Source: Aquificota bacterium (GTDB lineage: Bacteria; Aquificota; Aquificia; Aquificales; Aquificaceae). Taken from it: a stretch of 64,000 nt of DNA. Of this stretch, positions 8,331-15,224 are shown piece after piece. Where the stretch lies: positions 62,001 to 126,000 of the forward strand of contig CP076324.1 of NCBI GenBank assembly GCA_018771605.1, written 5' to 3'. How positions within the stretch are numbered: the first letter of the stretch is position 1; the number at the start of each line of letters is the position of its first letter. Position numbers and translations under genes: made by a program. The notes under the pieces are model-generated. The model was not told the DNA's origin, made no database searches, and worked only from the letters and a program-made list of their open reading frames with translations.

Positions 8331-8735
8331 ATGAAGTTGGTCCTTATAATACTTGTGGGGCTTTCTTTAGCGGTAGCTGGATGGTTTAATAATGTGAAGG
8401 AAGGCTTGGAAATAGCCAAAAAGGAAAACAGGCCTGTAGCTTTCTATTTCTATGGTAGCCATTGTCCCTATTGTGCACAGATGGAGGAGTTTGTTTTAAA
8501 CCAGGAAGATGTGCAAAAGAAGTTGAATAACTTTGTAGTAATTAGCCTTAATATATCTTCCGATGATGGAAGTAAATGGGCAAGGAAGTTTGGTGTTCCT
8601 GGCGTACCAACCATAGTTTTTTATGACCCAAAACAAGATAAAGCCTTAGGTGCCATCTTTGGCAGCAGGCCACGGGGGGAGATCCTAAACTACATCAACG
8701 GTGTATGCAAAAGAACAAACCTAAAAACATGTTAA
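8331..8735 (+). CDS. Periplasmic thioredoxin-like protein (SoxW-like)
   Basis: 134 residues: a hydrophobic leader (about residues 1-17), then a thioredoxin fold with active site CPYC (C45, C48) in YGSHCPYC and the cis-proline loop GVPGVPTIVF. Two more cysteines lie at the very C-terminus (VCKRTNLKTC). Proteins of this sort (SoxW, SoxS, DsbC-like) keep Sox proteins, especially the SoxY cysteine, reduced. It is the first gene before soxY (22 bp) and probably co-transcribed with it. The role is inferred from fold and neighbours. Confidence 0.8.
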   Translation: MKLVLIILVGLSLAVAGWFNNVKEGLEIAKKENRPVAFYFYGSHCPYCAQMEEFVLNQEDVQKKLNNFVVISLNISSDDGSKWARKFGVPGVPTIVFYDPKQDKALGAIFGSRPRGEILNYINGVCKRTNLKTC

Positions 8736-8757
8736 AAACTTTTAAGGAGGTATAGAC

Positions 8758-9201
8758 ATGGATAGGAGGAAGTTTTTAGCCCTGTCTGCCGTGGCCTTTG
8801 TAGGTCTAAGTATGGCTCCAGCCCTTAGGCCAGCCTTTGGCGCCACCAAGCTAGAGGAAGAAATCCAGAAGAGGCTTGGAGTCCAACTGCTACAAATCAA
8901 AGAATCTGCGGACATCAAGCTCACAGCTCCCACCATAGCCGAATCTGGTGCCAATGTGCCCATAACCGTTGAATCCACCATACCGGTGGATAAGGTGGAA
9001 AAGCTTTACATCTTTGTGGACAAAAACCCAAGCCCATGGATAGCTGATGTTAGCCTTTCTCCAATGAACGGTCAGGTATACTTTTCCACAAGGATAAAGA
9101 TGGGTGAGACTTCCAACGTTAGAGCCATACTCAAATTAAAGGATGGCTCTTACGTGATGGCCATGAAGGAAGTAAAAGTAACAGCCGGTGGATGTGGATA
9201 A
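8758..9201 (+). CDS. soxY: Thiosulfate-oxidation carrier protein SoxY
   Basis: Carries the sulfur substrate covalently on a C-terminal cysteine during the Sox cycle in the periplasm. 147 residues. A Tat signal starts the protein (DRRKFLALSAVAFVG, R3-R4) and is probably cut after about residue 29. The carrier motif GGCG ends the protein with C146; many SoxY end GGCGG, so this is the one-glycine variant. A strong AAGGAGG ribosome site lies 7-8 nt before the ATG. SoxZ, its partner, follows after 33 bp. Confidence 0.96.
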   Translation: MDRRKFLALSAVAFVGLSMAPALRPAFGATKLEEEIQKRLGVQLLQIKESADIKLTAPTIAESGANVPITVESTIPVDKVEKLYIFVDKNPSPWIADVSLSPMNGQVYFSTRIKMGETSNVRAILKLKDGSYVMAMKEVKVTAGGCG

Positions 9202-9234
9202 TAACAAAGAAAATCTTATAAAGGAGGTAAAAAG

Positions 9235-9561
9235 ATGGCTGTAGGAACTGGTATACTGCGTGTGCCAAAAGAGGCAAAGAAGGGAGAAATAGTTAAGGTC
9301 CAGATGGTTATAACCCACCCCATGTCTCCAGCCAGAAAAGACCCTCAAACTGGTCAAGAAGTACCAGCTTATCACCTTACCAAACTGGACCTTTTCTTTA
9401 ACGACAAGCTTGTAAGCACCATAAATATGGGAGCTGGTGTGAGTGCCAACCCCTTTATGGCACTTACTCTAAAAGTGGAGGAAAGCGGAGTTGTTAAGAT
9501 AGTCTACGAAGACAACAAGGGTGGCAAATGGGAAAAGACAGCAGAGATAAAGGTGTCCTAA
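9235..9561 (+). CDS. soxZ: Thiosulfate-oxidation protein SoxZ
   Basis: Non-catalytic partner of SoxY; the SoxYZ complex presents the carrier cysteine to the other Sox enzymes. 108 residues, the usual length, one immunoglobulin-like domain. Family signatures VQMVITHPM, the PAYHLTKLDLFFND region and GAGVSANPFMAL are visible. No signal peptide: SoxZ is exported together with SoxY by the Tat route. Strong AAAGGAGGT ribosome site. Certain. Confidence 0.97.
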   Translation: MAVGTGILRVPKEAKKGEIVKVQMVITHPMSPARKDPQTGQEVPAYHLTKLDLFFNDKLVSTINMGAGVSANPFMALTLKVEESGVVKIVYEDNKGGKWEKTAEIKVS

Positions 9562-9574
9562 GGGAGGACAGACC

Positions 9575-10414
9575 ATGAAGAGAAAACTTTTGTTAGGAGT
9601 TTTTACTGCCGGTGCCATAGCCGGCGGTCTATTGTCCACAAAGGCCTTTGCACAGGTAGAGGGTGAGCTTTCTCCAGAAGAGGAAACAAGATTGGTTCAA
9701 GAGTTCAATAAGATGCTGGCCGAGGGCGTAAACCCCGGAGAGATATGGTATGAGGTGGGCAAAGAAGCCATAAAGAAATACCACCTTGACAAGTGCGACT
9801 TGGGATTGGGTCCCGGTGTCTTTAAGGGTGCGGCAGCACAGCTTCCAAGGTATTTTGCAGATGCGGGCAAGGTTATGGACCTTGAAACAAGGGTAGGCTG
9901 GTGCCTTCAAAAGTATGCAGGCATGACCCAGGACCAAGTGCTTAAGTTTGTCCGTCAGTGTTGGGGCAAAAGCGGAAACTGTATGAGCGAGTACGATGGC
10001 ATAATCATGTACCTTACCATGGAGTCCAACGGCCACAAGATAAACGTAAACCTAAAGGACCCGCATGTGAAAAAGATGTTTGAGATAGGAAAGCAAGCTT
10101 ACTACACAAGGCTTGGACCTTGGGACTTTAACTGTGCTACCTGTCATGCAGGAAAGAAGGAGGTTAGAATAAGGGCTACAAGGCTTTGGAGTGCGGACAG
10201 ACCCGGTGAAGCAGGCCAAGCTGTTTCCATATTCCCAAAATACCTTGTAAGATGGGGCATGCCCATGAGCATGCACTACAGGTATGCAGAGTGTATAAGG
10301 CAGATGAGATGGCCAGAGTTTATACCACATTCAGACCTTGGAGTGGCCCTTTCCACATACCTGTATGGCTTGGCTAATGGCACAGAGATAAAGGCACCAG
10401 GTATAGGGAGGTGA
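9575..10414 (+). CDS. soxA: L-cysteine S-thiosulfotransferase subunit SoxA (cytochrome c)
   Basis: With SoxX it joins thiosulfate to the SoxY cysteine oxidatively. 279 residues: signal peptide (about 1-26, ending TKAFA), then a cytochrome c domain with one haem motif CATCH (C187, C190, H191) and the cysteine expected to ligate haem in YAEC (C240). The N-terminal half lacks a second CXXCH, so this is the mono-haem form; two other cysteines there (CDLGLG and WCLQK/RQCWGKSGNC) probably form structural disulfides. It ends overlapping the first possible soxX start. Confidence 0.95.
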   Translation: MKRKLLLGVFTAGAIAGGLLSTKAFAQVEGELSPEEETRLVQEFNKMLAEGVNPGEIWYEVGKEAIKKYHLDKCDLGLGPGVFKGAAAQLPRYFADAGKVMDLETRVGWCLQKYAGMTQDQVLKFVRQCWGKSGNCMSEYDGIIMYLTMESNGHKINVNLKDPHVKKMFEIGKQAYYTRLGPWDFNCATCHAGKKEVRIRATRLWSADRPGEAGQAVSIFPKYLVRWGMPMSMHYRYAECIRQMRWPEFIPHSDLGVALSTYLYGLANGTEIKAPGIGR

Positions 10415-10419
10415 TAAAC

Positions 10420-11094
10420 ATGAAGAAGGGATTAATATTAACCGGGCTTTTTGTTCTTGTGGCTGGTGTGGTCCAAGCACAGCAGAAAAAGGTACAGCCT
10501 AAGAAGGAACAAGCTGTAAAGCAAGAAGAAGTGATGCAAGTTTTAAAGTCTGGCCTTTCTTCGGACCCAAGGTTTGCGTGGAAGATAAAGCAGGATGAAG
10601 CTCAAAGGATATGCTCTCAGTATCCCAGCAGGGAGGAGATGCCAGCAAGCGCCGTCCAAAAGGTGATCCAGCTAAGCCAGGCAGAGATAAAATACCCCCA
10701 ATGGGGCATCTATATGGGAGATTGGAAGGAAGGTAAAAAGCTTGTAGATTCTCCAAGGGGAGGAAGGTATGCAAGCTATGGCTTTTCCGATAAGCCTACC
10801 GATAAAGGTGGAAACTGTTATGCATGCCACCTTATAGAGAAGGGCGTTCCCGGTGGTACAATGGGACCAAACCTCTACCAATACGGAAAGAGATGGAACA
10901 TTACAAAGGAGAACCTAAATTCTCCAGAGACGGTGGAAAAGATAAAGAGTGTTTACAACATAGTGTATAACTCTTGGTCTGCCTTCCCTTGCTCTTCCAT
11001 GCCAAGGTTTGGCTATCATGGAAATCTTTCTCCAGAAGACATAGCAAACATAGTGGCATATCTTTTACATCCAGAATCCCCAGTCAACAAGTAA
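10420..11094 (+). CDS. soxX: L-cysteine S-thiosulfotransferase subunit SoxX (cytochrome c)
   Basis: Partner haem subunit of SoxA. I prefer the ATG at 10420 (MKKGLILTGLF), which has GGAGGTG 6-7 nt upstream; the ATG at 10411 is poorer. 224 residues, larger than many SoxX because of a charged, lysine/glutamine-rich segment after the signal peptide (about residues 20-40). The haem motif is CYACH (C133, C136, H137) in GGNCYACHLIEKGVPGGTMGPNL, with a methionine in the MPRFGYHG region as candidate distal ligand. The C-terminal LSPEDIANIVAYLL helix is typical. Confidence 0.94.
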   Translation: MKKGLILTGLFVLVAGVVQAQQKKVQPKKEQAVKQEEVMQVLKSGLSSDPRFAWKIKQDEAQRICSQYPSREEMPASAVQKVIQLSQAEIKYPQWGIYMGDWKEGKKLVDSPRGGRYASYGFSDKPTDKGGNCYACHLIEKGVPGGTMGPNLYQYGKRWNITKENLNSPETVEKIKSVYNIVYNSWSAFPCSSMPRFGYHGNLSPEDIANIVAYLLHPESPVNK

Positions 11095-11100
11095 TTTTGT

Positions 11101-11118
11101 GGGGCGTAGGCCCCTTTT
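11101..11118 (+). terminator. Hairpin with T-run between soxX and soxB
   Basis: GGGGC-GTAG-GCCCC (11101-11114) followed by TTTT lies just after the soxX stop and before the soxB ribosome site. It has the form of a short intrinsic terminator and could make soxB expression lower than soxYZAX, or stabilise the upstream message. Stem only 5 bp, so weak. Confidence 0.45.
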
Positions 11119-11140
11119 ACAATCTAAGGAGGTTGTTAAA

Positions 11141-12883
11141 ATGGCTCTAAGCAGAAGAGAGTTTTTGGCTTACTCCGCTATTGGAATATCTACATTGCCT
11201 TTTGTCCCCCAAGCCTTTGCCAAAAAGCCTGTAAGCTTTGAAAAGCTTATGGAGTTCAAGCCTTATGGAAACCTCACCCTTATATTCACTTCCGATATTC
11301 ACGGTCACCTAAAACCCATGTACTTTGCAGAACCTATGAACCTTTTGGCTCCTGAAGCTTTGAAAGGCACACCGGGCTATTTGGCTGGTATGGACTTTCT
11401 CAAGTACTACAGCATAAAGCCAGGTACCGTGGAAGCTTATATGGGTTCTTGCGTGAGCTTTATAAAGTTGGCAAAGCTCTATGGTATGACTGGCGGCGCT
11501 CCACAAATGGCTACCATAATAAAAACCATAGTAAATGAAAGAGGCAAAGATAGATGTTTGGTGCTTGACGGTGGGGATACTTGGGTAACTTCCGGCATAG
11601 CAGTAAAGACCGATGGCTTGGCGATAGTAGATTGGCTCAACTATGTGGGATATGAGTATATGGTAGGCCACTGGGACTTTACAGTTGGAAAGGAAAAGTT
11701 CTTGGACATAGTCAAAAACAAGTTAAAAGCAAAGTTTATCTCATATAACATTACAGAGGAGCCCTTTGGAGACTTGGTATTTCCGCCTTACGATGTGGTG
11801 GAGAAGGGAGGAGTAAGGGTAGGCATAATAGGTAGCTCCTTCCCCTTTACACCAGTGGCAAACCCAAGAGTATATACGGAAGGATGGACCTTTGGTGTAA
11901 GGCCAGAAGAGCTTCAAAAGTATGTCAATGAACTAAGGGAAAAGCACAAGGTAGACCTCGTCATACTCCTTTCCCACGATGGACTACCCTTAGACATAGC
12001 CCTTATGAAGATGGTAAAAGGAATAGATATAGTCATCTCTGGCCACACACACGATATAACACCCACACCCGTTAAGGTGGGAGATACGCTAATAGTTTCT
12101 CCTGGTTCTCACGGCAAGTTTGTGGGAAGGATGGACCTGGAAGTCAAAAAGGGCAAGCTTCAAGGTTATAGGTTTAAGCTTATACCAGTGCTTTCTGAGG
12201 TGGTCCCAGAAGACAAGGGAGCCAAAGATCTTGTCAAAAAGTGGTATGAACCTTACGAAAAGGAGTTTAACACGGTTATTGGCACTGCCAGAACGCTCCT
12301 TTACAAGAGGGATACAGTTTATAGCACTTGGGATAGGCTCATCGGCGAAGCCCTTGCAGACTACTACCATGGTGTGGATGCGGTAATGTCTTTGGATGTG
12401 GCCACTTCTCCCGGATATAGATGGGGTACAACCGTGCTACCCGGTCAAAAGATAACTGTGGAACATGTTTATGATGTGCTTGGTATAACCTATCCACAAG
12501 TATTTATCATGAAGAGGAAAGGGAAGGACCTTTTGGCCCTATGGGAGGATGTGGCGGACAACGTGTTTAATCCAAACCCACTATACCAACAGGGCGGCGA
12601 TATGTCAAGGCTCTACGGTGTGGAGTATGAACTGAAAATAAACGCAAAGCAAGGAGAGAGGATAAGAAACGTTAAGATAAAGGGCAAGCCTTTGGACCCC
12701 AATAAGGAGTATGTGGTTGCAGTTTATGGTGGACCACCACCCATGGGAGTGGAACCCGAAAAGAAGAACATAAGGGAAATTGTGATAGACTATATAAGGA
12801 AGAGAAAGGATGTGGAAGTGGAAAGAAAACCAAACGTTAAGGTGCTTGACCATCCCTATAATACTGAGTGCTACTGGAGGTAA
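11141..12883 (+). CDS. soxB: Thiosulfohydrolase SoxB
   Basis: Di-manganese enzyme that hydrolyses the S-thiosulfonate bound to SoxY, releasing sulfate. Start chosen at 11141 (MALSRREFLAYS) because it has AAGGAGG upstream and gives a clean Tat signal (R5-R6), ending near PQAFA. 580 residues. Metallophosphatase part: SDIHGHLKP, LDGGDTWVTSG, the region with HWDFT, LLSHDG and SGHTHD; then the 5'-nucleotidase C-terminal domain (from about residue 390) with STWDRLIGEALADYY and QQGGDMSRLYGVEY. It is the diagnostic Sox gene, downstream of soxX. Confidence 0.97.
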   Translation: MALSRREFLAYSAIGISTLPFVPQAFAKKPVSFEKLMEFKPYGNLTLIFTSDIHGHLKPMYFAEPMNLLAPEALKGTPGYLAGMDFLKYYSIKPGTVEAYMGSCVSFIKLAKLYGMTGGAPQMATIIKTIVNERGKDRCLVLDGGDTWVTSGIAVKTDGLAIVDWLNYVGYEYMVGHWDFTVGKEKFLDIVKNKLKAKFISYNITEEPFGDLVFPPYDVVEKGGVRVGIIGSSFPFTPVANPRVYTEGWTFGVRPEELQKYVNELREKHKVDLVILLSHDGLPLDIALMKMVKGIDIVISGHTHDITPTPVKVGDTLIVSPGSHGKFVGRMDLEVKKGKLQGYRFKLIPVLSEVVPEDKGAKDLVKKWYEPYEKEFNTVIGTARTLLYKRDTVYSTWDRLIGEALADYYHGVDAVMSLDVATSPGYRWGTTVLPGQKITVEHVYDVLGITYPQVFIMKRKGKDLLALWEDVADNVFNPNPLYQQGGDMSRLYGVEYELKINAKQGERIRNVKIKGKPLDPNKEYVVAVYGGPPPMGVEPEKKNIREIVIDYIRKRKDVEVERKPNVKVLDHPYNTECYWR

Positions 12884-12886
12884 AGG

Positions 12887-13759
12887 ATGTTAAGGCTTAT
12901 TTTTCTCCTCCTTCCCTTTTTTGCTTTTGCCATGGACCCCATCAGGGTCATGTATGTAAACTACAACCTGAAAGAAAAGGACTTTAAGACCGCCGTGGAG
13001 TCTGTCAAGAAGAGTATGGAAGGTCAAGGTTTGCAAGTAATGAGAACACTTACCATATCGGATGCCATAAGGGCAAGAGGGAACAAGGACTTTAGGAACT
13101 ACTACGTTATCTTTGGATGCAAGTTTGAAGGTATGGATAGCATACTACTCAAAGCTCCAGCTCTTACCAACATAGCACCTTGCAGTGTGGCCGTTTATGA
13201 GGACAAGGGCAAGGTCAGGGCAACGGTTATAAACCATGGAGTATTCCTTTCAAAGTATAAGGACAGGCTTACCCCTTCCGAAAGGAAGGCTGTAGACGAG
13301 GTTTATAGGAAATTACATTCGGCCCTTGCAAAGGCAAGCACCAACAAACCACGCCTGCCCAAGGCTCCACCTATAAAGGATGACCTTGTGTATGAAGAGA
13401 TAATAGAAGGTTTGGACTTTGACACATTCAAGACTCTTTACAAAACTTCACTTGACGGAGCCAATATGAACATACTTGATGTTATGGATATAAGGCAAGA
13501 AAGTCCAAAGCTATCCATCTTTTTGGCGTGCAACCTCACTTACGGTGAGGCCATACTAAAGGACATACCCCAATTTGGTACCCTTGCCCCCTGTAGGGTA
13601 TATATGTATGAGAAGGAAGGAAAGGTGGTAACTGGCTATATAAACATACCCTTCCTTCTAAAGACCTACGGAAAACATCTTAGCAAGGAAAACGCCGAAA
13701 TCTTTAAAAAGGCAGACCAGGATATAAAGCGTGCCTTAAAGGAAGCAAAGGGGGAGTGA
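12887..13759 (+). CDS. Exported protein with two DUF302-like domains
   Basis: 290 residues: signal peptide (1-15, FLLLPFFAFA), then two similar halves, about 20-125 and 140-285. Each half carries the same pattern: a substrate of ALTNIAPCSVAVYEDKGKVRA in the first and GTLAPCRVYMYEKEGKVV in the second, each preceded by a FGCKFEG or LACNLTYG strand. That pattern fits DUF302, a small fold of unknown function often near thiol or sulfur chemistry genes. Each half keeps two cysteines. It starts 3 bp after the soxB stop, so it belongs to the sox transcript; role unknown. Confidence 0.75.
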   Translation: MLRLIFLLLPFFAFAMDPIRVMYVNYNLKEKDFKTAVESVKKSMEGQGLQVMRTLTISDAIRARGNKDFRNYYVIFGCKFEGMDSILLKAPALTNIAPCSVAVYEDKGKVRATVINHGVFLSKYKDRLTPSERKAVDEVYRKLHSALAKASTNKPRLPKAPPIKDDLVYEEIIEGLDFDTFKTLYKTSLDGANMNILDVMDIRQESPKLSIFLACNLTYGEAILKDIPQFGTLAPCRVYMYEKEGKVVTGYINIPFLLKTYGKHLSKENAEIFKKADQDIKRALKEAKGE

Positions 13760-13760
13760 T

Positions 13761-14579
13761 CTATAATAGTTCCCAAGCCTTGTAGGAGCTCCTTATATGG
13801 GCTCCTGCCTTTGCCCTTTTAAAGCCAAGAGAATAGGCAATCTTTTCAAGCTCTTTAAACTCTTCTTCTGTGTAGTATTTGACTACTGGATGGTGATCCT
13901 TTGAAGGCTGATAGTATTGCCCTATGGTGATAAAATCACAATCTACCCTTCTGAGGTCTTTTAAAACATCCACTATCTCTTCCCATTTTTCTCCAAAGCC
14001 TAGTATTAAGGCGGATTTTGTAGGAATATGTGGGTTTATACGCTTTGAAGCTTTTAATATTTCAAGGCTTCTCTCATACTTTGAACCGGTCCTAACCTTT
14101 TCATAAAGCCTTGGAACGGTTTCTACATTGTGAGCAAGCACATTGGGCTGGGAGGAAAGCACAAGCTCCAAAGCCTTCATATTCCCCTTAAAGTCTGGTA
14201 CCAACACCTCCACTTTAATATGTGGAATGGTCTCCTTTAGCACCTTTACACACCTGTAAAAATGCCCAGCACCTCCATCCGGCAGGTCATCCCTTGTGGG
14301 AGAGGTGATAACCACATAGCTTAGCCCGAGGCTTTTAACCGCCTGAAGAAGAAGGTATGGCTCTTCTGGGTTTGGGGGTATTGATTTGCCCCTTTTTAGG
14401 TTGCAAAAGGTACAGGCACGGGTGCAAGCATCCCCCAGTATCATAAAGGTGGCAGTGCCAGAGCCAAAGCACTCCCCTATATTTGGACAGCGAGATTCTT
14501 CACAAACCGTGTTTAACGTTAGGTTTCTCAAAAGCCTTTTTACTCTGTGTGTTTCCGATAGTAGAAGAACAGGCTTCAT
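13761..14579 (-). CDS. lipA: Lipoyl synthase
   Basis: Radical SAM enzyme that inserts two sulfurs into octanoyl groups of lipoyl-dependent enzymes. 272 residues. Auxiliary cluster motif C26-X4-C31-X5-C37 (CEESRCPNIGEC), radical SAM motif C52-X3-C56-X2-C59 (CTRACTFC), and the C-terminal RSSY whose serine ligates the auxiliary cluster (AHIRSSYKAW). All ligands present. It converges on the sox operon with only 1 bp between the stops. Relatives of this lineage also use lipoate-binding proteins in sulfur oxidation, but nothing in the window ties lipA to that. Confidence 0.95.
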   Translation of the reverse strand: MKPVLLLSETHRVKRLLRNLTLNTVCEESRCPNIGECFGSGTATFMILGDACTRACTFCNLKRGKSIPPNPEEPYLLLQAVKSLGLSYVVITSPTRDDLPDGGAGHFYRCVKVLKETIPHIKVEVLVPDFKGNMKALELVLSSQPNVLAHNVETVPRLYEKVRTGSKYERSLEILKASKRINPHIPTKSALILGFGEKWEEIVDVLKDLRRVDCDFITIGQYYQPSKDHHPVVKYYTEEEFKELEKIAYSLGFKRAKAGAHIRSSYKAWELL

Positions 14580-14661
14580 ATCATTTAAAGTATAGCAAAA
14601 ATTAAGCCTTTAGCAGTGTCCCTTTTGTGAGTGCTGACTGTAGGCCTTAATTCTTTACTTT

Positions 14662-14686
14662 GCAAAAAATAAATGAGACAAACAAT
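14662..14686 (+). repeat. Dispersed intergenic repeat, copy A
   Basis: Contains AAAAAATAAATGAGACAA. Over 25 bp it differs from copy B (35441-35465, other strand) at one position. Copies C (46837-46858) and D (52719-52742) share the core. Confidence 0.7.
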
Positions 14687-14743
14687 GTGAATTTTTGCTT
14701 CAAATATTTTTGTAAAAAATTGCACCAAATTCTCCCCCTCCCC

Positions 14744-14772
14744 TTGACAAATCTTTAAAAAAGAAGTAAGTA
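14744..14772 (+). promoter_or_regulatory. Candidate promoter of the hemerythrin operon
   Basis: TTGACA at 14744-14749, 17-bp spacer, TAAGTA at 14767-14772; the -35 is a perfect consensus, the -10 is weak. A strong TAGGAGGTG ribosome site follows before the ATG at 14796. Confidence 0.5.
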
Positions 14773-14795
14773 TATATGCACTTAGGAGGTGAAGC

Positions 14796-15224
14796 ATGTA
14801 TAGTATAAGAGATTACCTCACAGAGGAACACAGAAGAGGAGATAGCTTGTATGCCAAGCTTGAGGGGCTTGTGAGGTCAGAAAGATGGCAGGAGGCAGAA
14901 GAAGCCTTTAAAGCCTTTGAGGAAGATGTGCTAACCCACTTTAAGAAGGAGGAGGATATTCTCTTTCCGGAGTTTGAGAGGACCACAGGCATCACCATGG
15001 GTCCCACGCAGGTTATGAGGGTGGAGCATGCACAGGCAAGAGAGCTTTTAGAAAGGATGAGATCAGCCTTGGAAGGCAGAGATAAGAAAAACTTTCTTGC
15101 CGTGGCGGATACTCTTATGATACTTTTACAACAGCACAACATGAAAGAAGAGCAGATCCTATACCCCATGTGCGACCAATACCTTGATAGCTTAGAGCTT
15201 GTAAATAGAATGGATAGCCTATGA
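14796..15224 (+). CDS. Hemerythrin-like (HHE) domain protein
   Basis: 142 residues, one four-helix HHE domain filling the whole protein. Candidate di-iron ligands in the expected order: H12 (EEHRRGD), H48 and E52 (HFKKEED), H79 (VEHAQAR), H114 and E118 (QQHNMKEEQ). Such proteins bind oxygen, nitric oxide or iron; some repair iron-sulfur damage (YtfE/Ric). It overlaps the downstream membrane-protein gene by 4 bp, suggesting a joint role in O2/NO handling (inference). Confidence 0.88.
   Translation: MYSIRDYLTEEHRRGDSLYAKLEGLVRSERWQEAEEAFKAFEEDVLTHFKKEEDILFPEFERTTGITMGPTQVMRVEHAQARELLERMRSALEGRDKKNFLAVADTLMILLQQHNMKEEQILYPMCDQYLDSLELVNRMDSL

Larger units (their letters stand above)
14580..14795. 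other. Intergenic region lipA / hemerythrin
   Basis: 216 bp, AT-rich. It holds one copy of a dispersed repeat (14662-14686), an imperfectly repeated AT stretch around 14690-14722 and a promoter for the hemerythrin gene. No small gene with a ribosome site was found. Confidence 0.6.

Noticed and set aside
11309-11671. 120-codon frame antisense to soxB, and similar frames antisense to soxA (9629-10036) and the RND pump (51582-52022, 52081-52551)
   Set aside because: All lie opposite conserved coding sequence and show the histidine/tyrosine- or proline-rich composition of shadow frames.
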